Assembly (NCBI GenBank): GCA_020002185.1
Contig: CM034544.1
Location: 3,874,850-3,938,849 of the forward strand
Length of the DNA: 64,000 nt
Source of the DNA: Paraescarpia echinospica
Taxonomy: Eukaryota > Annelida > Polychaeta > Sabellida > Siboglinidae
Direction of reading: 5' to 3'
Position 1 is the stretch's first letter; each line of letters begins with the position of its first letter. The notes beneath the pieces were generated by a model that worked only from the letters and a program-made list of their open reading frames with translations, had not been told where the DNA came from and made no database searches. Of the stretch, positions 59,425 to 64,000 are shown piece by piece. Made by a program: the position numbers and the translations under genes.

Positions 59425-60672
59425 TATGGCTACTCTGCATATGGTACAGAGTAACCTAGACCCCCTCTCCATGTATACATAGCATGTACAATCACTGATA
59501 GCCCCTCTCCGTGTATACACAGCATGTACAATCACTGGTAGCCCCTCTGTGTGTATACACAGCATGTAAAATGACTGGTAGCCCCACTACGTGTATACAC
59601 AGCATGTACAATCACTGCTAGCCCCTCTCCGTGTATACACAGCATGTAAAATGACTGGTAGCCCCACTACTTGTATACACAGCATGTAAAATCACTGGTA
59701 GCCCCTCTCCGTGTATACACAGCATGTAAAATCACTGGTAGCCCCTCTCCGTGTATATACAGCATGTACAATCACTGTTAGCCCCTCTCCGTGTATACAC
59801 AGCATGTACAATCACTGGTAGCCCCTCTCCGTGTATACACAGCATGTAAAATCACTGGTAGCCCCTCTCCGTGTATACACAGCATGTACAATCACTGCTA
59901 GCCCCTCTCCGTGTATACACAGCATGTACAATCACTGGTAGCCCCTCCCTGTGTATACACAGCATGTAAAATCACTAGTAGCCCCTCTCCGTGTATACAC
60001 AGCATGTACAATCACTGCTAGCCCCTCTCCGTGTATACACAGCATGTACAATCAATGGTAGCCCCACTATGTGTATACACAGCATGTACAATCACTGGTA
60101 GCCCCTCTCCGTGTATACGCAGCATGTACAATCACTGGTAGCCCCATTACGTGTATACACAGCATGTACAATCACTGGTAGCCCCTCTCCGTGTATACAC
60201 AGCATGTACAATCACTGGTAGCCCCACTACGTGTATACACAGCATGTACAATCACTGGTAGCCCCACTACGTGTATACACATCATGTACAATCACTGGAA
60301 ACCCCTCTCCGTGTATACACAGCATGTACAATCACTGGTAGCTCCACTACATGTATACACAGCATGTACAATCACTGGTAGCCCCTTTCTCCGTGTATAC
60401 ACAGCATGTACAATCACTGATAGCCCCTCTCCGTGTATACACAGCATGTACAATCACTGGTAGCCCCTCTCCATGTATACACAGCATGTACAATCACTGG
60501 TAGCCCCTCTCCATGTATACACAGCATGTACAATCACTGATAGCCCCTCTCCATGTATACACAGCATGTACAATCACTGATAGCCCCTCTCCATGTATAC
60601 ACAGCATGTACAATCACTGATAGCCCCTCTCCATGTATACACAGCATGTACAATCACTGATAGCCCCTCTCC
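59425..60672. repeat. 40-bp satellite array, ~31 copies
   Basis: The unit is GTGTATACACAGCATGTACA + ATCACTGGTAGCCCCTCTCC. Copies are highly similar with recurring variants (CCACTACG for CCTCTCCG, GTAAAA for GTACAA, CTGATAG or CTGCTAG for CTGGTAG). Variant copies come in blocks, and the last five are nearly identical, which points to recent block amplification. GTGTATACAC is a perfect 10-bp palindrome in each unit. Confidence 0.97.
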
Positions 60673-61111
60673 CCACCATTGCATATGTAAGTTGTAGATG
60701 ACCCCTTATTTGATATACTGATGATCAGTATATTTTACACAAACATTAACACCTTCCAAGTCTTCCCATATGTTTGGAAATCTCACACCTTTCTATCATT
60801 TACTACACATGCACCAGCTCTCCCATTTTCAAAAAGAAACTTTTCACTTTTTATCATATTTGATTTAAATTTTGTTTTGATTTTCTAGACTTTAATAGGT
60901 TAATTCCCATATGCTGCTATGATATAATTTAAGAGGAACTTAATACTGTCAAATACATGAAAATCGTTTCACTTCAAGTTCACAATGTTTAGCGAGCAGG
61001 CCAGTTGTAGAAACACATCTGGCGATCGTTTCGCTAACATCCTAATGAGCTCATTTCCTGATTTTCTTCTTTAAAATTAATTATGCTCAAGAACAGAGAT
61101 TTTTGTATATG
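60673..61111. other. No gene recognised
   Basis: AT-rich. It may contain the distal 3' UTR of the acyltransferase gene on the - strand, but I see no clear polyadenylation signal. Confidence 0.4.
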
Positions 61112-61230
61112 GAAACTGTCACCATTATGTGGTGGTTTTCTGCATTTTGAAAACACTCCTTAAATATAATAATGGATTTTGTTTAATGACAAATTTTCCA
61201 TACAAGTTCCTTATCTTACTGAAACAGTCC
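61112..61230 (+). repeat. Interspersed repeat, copy 2 of 2
   Basis: Partner of 12330-12475 in the same orientation: TTCTGCATTTTGAAAACACT, then ATAATGGATTTTGTTTAATG. Confidence 0.6.
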
Positions 61231-61414
61231 CCAGAACTAGTGTGCAATTCAGATAAAAACACTCAGCAGATGGCACCACCAACAAACAGATATTTGGTAA
61301 ACTTTTTTGAAAAAGAAAAACCCACGCAGTGCAATACCATACAGGGTGATTTCCAGCAATGGAATGGAATGTCTGTCCACACACTACAGACAACTTTTTT
61401 CTGGCACAAAACCA

Positions 61415-61569
61415 TCAGAGAATAGAGAGATGGTGGTCCTTGGACACTCCGTACTTCAACTTGTTGGTCTCAAACAGTTCCTCCAGTTGTTGCACGTAGA
61501 TCGTGTGAAGGTCATCGACCTCCTCCTCCGATGGTTCCGCGATCTGCTTCACTTCCACCGGACACCCAA
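61415..61569 (-). CDS. Last exon of a MOGAT/DGAT2-type acyltransferase
   Basis: On the - strand, GGTGGTTTCAG is followed by a 155-nt exon. Taking one base from the previous exon it reads (V)GCPVEVKQIAEPSEEEVDD, then LHTIYVQQLEELFETNKLKY, then GVSKDHHLSIL and TGA at 61417-61415. This matches the C-terminus of monoacylglycerol/diacylglycerol acyltransferases of the DGAT2 family, where VGxPI.V, P..E.V..LH..Y...L..LFE and K.KYG are typical. These are ER-membrane enzymes that esterify glycerides with acyl-CoA. The catalytic HPHG lies in earlier exons, which would be beyond 64000. The gene converges on the SLC6 gene. MOGAT versus DGAT2 cannot be settled from this exon. Confidence 0.82.
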
Positions 61570-62339
61570 CTGAAACCACCAGGTGGCACCACTTGAGTCA
61601 AAAAAATTTGTATAATTTTTATTGTAATTATTGTAAGACCATGACATGTGTACCTGTGTGTCAGAACTGATCAGTATATGAAGTTCAAAATTTACAATAC
61701 ATTTTTTTAAATGTGTATAATTTTTAGTGTAATTAATATCATGATGTATGCGTAGTAATATTGTGTACCCATGCGTCAGAATCGATCAGTATATGAATTT
61801 CAAAATATACAACTAGCACTTTGCCCCTTGGTTAAAATGTCATTTTGTTCATATATATATATATGAAATAATTAATATGTCAACTTTAGATAACTGAAAG
61901 TGTATCTCGTCTGAGGCACTGAGGTCTGCGTGCCTCTTTCAATGTTCATTCGCATCTTTGAAAAACTGGCCTCTGATTTATCAATGGACGATGTATTTCA
62001 CAGCAACATTAAGTTAGTTGCTTACTTTTTCAGTGAACAAATTTAATGGCGAGACATTCTTAAGAGGGCGCCGTGGTGGCATTGTCTGATTTACCAGGTG
62101 TCGAGTACTACTTGGAAATTATTGCCGGTTTCGTACAATACCACACTTGGCGACAGCAGAAATGAAATGGTTAGAGGAAACAAGTTTAAGATTGGACTAC
62201 TATGATGGTGCTAACTGCCCTTGGATAGTTGCACGACTGTTCGTTCTGGTGACTGCGATTGCTCAAATCAGAAGAAGGTTCATCTTCATTTCCACAAAAT
62301 AGTATGTGACTAAGCAGAATTTTTAATTCAAAGACAGAA
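61570..62339 (-). other. Intron upstream of the acyltransferase last exon
   Basis: A block of about 125 bp with TGTATAATTTTTAKTGTAAT, TGTGTACCYRTGYGTCAGAA and GATCAGTATATGAAKTTCAA occurs twice in tandem (61608-61700 and 61711-61810). A (TA)n lies at 61853-61864. No exon recognised. Confidence 0.6.
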
Positions 62340-64000
62340 TTTAACAAGATTTAACAAGATTGCCACCCAGAGAATTAACTCTAAATGGCAGGTGGACAAA
62401 GAGGCCTTTTGGCTTATCGAGAGTCCAACCCTTTTTACCTATGTGTATCTCGCCCTTCTGAGGTGTATTGATTTTATTTTTAAACATATTCACACTACTA
62501 TCACCGACACAATCAGCAGATAATCTATTCCAGTCATGTACAGTCATTTGTGAAAATGAGAACTTTCTTACGTCTAATCTACACTGTTCCTTTACTATTG
62601 TAACTTCATGTCACCTAATTCTTCTATCTTTCTTAACTGAGAAAACAAATTTTCTATCAATATTTTCATAACCACTCAATATCTTAAACACTTCTATCTG
62701 ATCTGATTTTGTAACTAAGATCCCTCAGGTTTGGTATCATTTTAGTTGCTCTCCTCTGTACTCTTTCTAGCATATCTATGTCCTTCCTGTGATATGGCCT
62801 CCACGCTTGAATACAATATTCTAAATGAGGCCTAACTATTGTTTTGTACAGCGGTATTATTAGCTCTTTTTCCTTATATTTTATGTTTCGCCTAATTAAT
62901 CCAAGGATTTGATTTTTCTTTGAAGCGGCAATACCGCACTGCTCTGAAACCTTCATATCAGCACTAATGGTTAATCCCAAGTCCTTCTCTTTTACAGTAG
63001 TACTTAGTACAGAACCTCCCATTGTATATTGTACATCTTTGTTCCCATGTCCTTTGTGGAGACATTTACATTTCCCAAAATTGAACAACATTTGCTACTT
63101 TTCAGACCATTTGATCAACCTGCCAAGATCATCTTGTAAATGCTGTTTATCTCCATCACATTTAATCCTTCTAAACACTTTTGTATCATCTGAAAATGTC
63201 AACTCCTTGCTTGTTATATCATCGTCCAAATTGTTGATATATATTAAGAATAATATAGGTCCCAGTACTGATTCCTGCGGTACCCCACTCTAAACTGATT
63301 TCCAGTTTGAAGCCTCCCCATCAACAACTACCCGTTGTCTTCTGTCAATCAGCCATTTTTCTATCCAGTTAATTATACCATTTCCTATGCTGTGGGCCTT
63401 TAGTTTAAGCAGTAATCTTTGATGTGGTACTTTGTTGAAAGCTTTCTGAAAATCTAATTAGATGATGTCTACTGGTGATCCCTCATCTACCCACTTGAGA
63501 TATCTTCCAAAAAACATAACATATTTGTTAAGCATAACCTCGCTTTTAGAAACCCGTGTTGAGATGGGTTTATCAAGTTATGTTTAACAAGAAAATCCAC
63601 CATGTGATCTTTAATTAGTCTTTCTAATTATTTGCAATTCACCGATGTTAAACTCACTGGTCTGTAGTTCTCCGAAGTGTTTTTCAAACTTTTTTAAATA
63701 ACGGTATAATGTTTGCTTCTTTCCATTCTAAAGGAACCACCCCCTCTTCTAATGACAAGTTGAAAACTGTCGCAAGCAGTATACTAGTTTGTTCTACAAT
63801 TTCCAATAGTAGTTAGGGTGGAATATCATCCACTCCAGGTGATTTATTATCCTTCATAGCCCTTATTTTCTTAGCTACCATTTCCGGGGTTACAATTAAC
63901 TGTCCTAAATAGTCTGCTCCCTAACCATTTAAATTTAGCAGATGTTTTATGATTATTACATCACTGACAAAATCAATGGTATTAGCTTTTTTATTTCCTT
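62340..64000 (-). mobile_element. CR1-like LINE, C-terminal RT half, runs off the window
   Basis: Reading the - strand from 64000 downward: SVTSVNCK-like and MVDFLVKHNLINPSQHGFL (near 63580), then LDFQKAFNKVPHQRLLLKL, IGNGIINWIEKWLIDRRQRV, SGVPQESVLGPILFLIYINN, FSDDTKVFRR and MLFNFGKCKCLHKGHGNKDV. It continues with KEKDLGLTISADMKVSEQCG, IVRPHLEYCIQAWRPYHRKD, MTVHDWNRLSADCVGDSSVN and FKNKIN. Several in-frame stops are present and the catalytic A-D-D reads S-D-D, so it is inactive. The 3' end is GGCAATCTTGTTAAATCTTG. It lies in the presumed intron of the acyltransferase gene, on the same strand. Confidence 0.85.

Noticed and set aside
62080..62140. GGCGCCGTGGTGGCATTG as a SINE head
   Set aside because: The A-box likeness is weak and no B-box is visible; not enough to call.

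Overview
This is animal nuclear DNA, not bacterial or viral. Coding sequence is sparse and split into short exons with GT...AG borders. Introns and intergenic DNA are full of microsatellites, minisatellites, decayed non-LTR retrotransposons (LINEs), tRNA-derived SINE remnants and DNA transposons. The mixture (several LINE groups, short interspersed pieces containing TTTATATAGCGCC, a hAT-like element, a foldback-like element) suits an invertebrate, probably marine (lophotrochozoan, cephalochordate or similar). I cannot name the species. No tRNA gene, rRNA gene or CRISPR array was seen.

Two protein-coding genes are supported. The main one, on the + strand at about 35.96-50.07 kb, is a complete or nearly complete SLC6 sodium/chloride-coupled transporter of the glycine-transporter type. 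Thirteen exons join with no phase conflict into about 652 codons (665 if the last exon runs to its own stop). Candidate upstream exons lie at 13432-13572, 32696-32722 and 34365-34388; the last two are near-duplicate microexons. The second gene is represented by its last exon only, on the - strand at 61415-61569. It encodes the C-terminus of a MOGAT/DGAT2-type acyl-CoA acyltransferase. The two genes converge, tail to tail, about 11.3 kb apart.

Layout. 0-1.1 kb: LINE reverse transcriptase (RT) remnant. 1.5-5.3 kb: 52-bp tandem repeats, then a 3.4-kb foldback-like element with two arms of about 1.2 kb. 5.5-6.5 kb: long tetranucleotide and 8-bp arrays. 8.3-10.7 kb: three LINE fragments. 13-15 kb: candidate first exon and purine-rich minisatellites. 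19.2-20.3 kb: hAT-like element with near-matching 8-bp flanks. 21.2-23.1 kb: about 60 copies of a C-rich repeat of about 31 bp. 31.8-32.6 kb: a MITE and a LINE tail. 32.7-50.1 kb: the transporter region. 50.5-51.4 kb: R2-like RT remnant. 55-60.7 kb: a palindrome, a 66-bp array, a non-autonomous element and a 40-bp array. 61.4 kb: acyltransferase exon. 62.3-64 kb: LINE on the - strand.

The most striking signal is inside the transporter gene. Intron 2 begins with about 20 tandem 37-bp copies of the exon 2/intron 2 junction, 18 of which keep a GTAAGT donor. Intron 5 is largely a 40-bp array, with an 80-bp higher-order form, whose monomer matches the intron 5/exon 6 acceptor junction; a LINE has landed inside that array. 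One gene thus carries two satellites that look as if they grew out of its own splice junctions.
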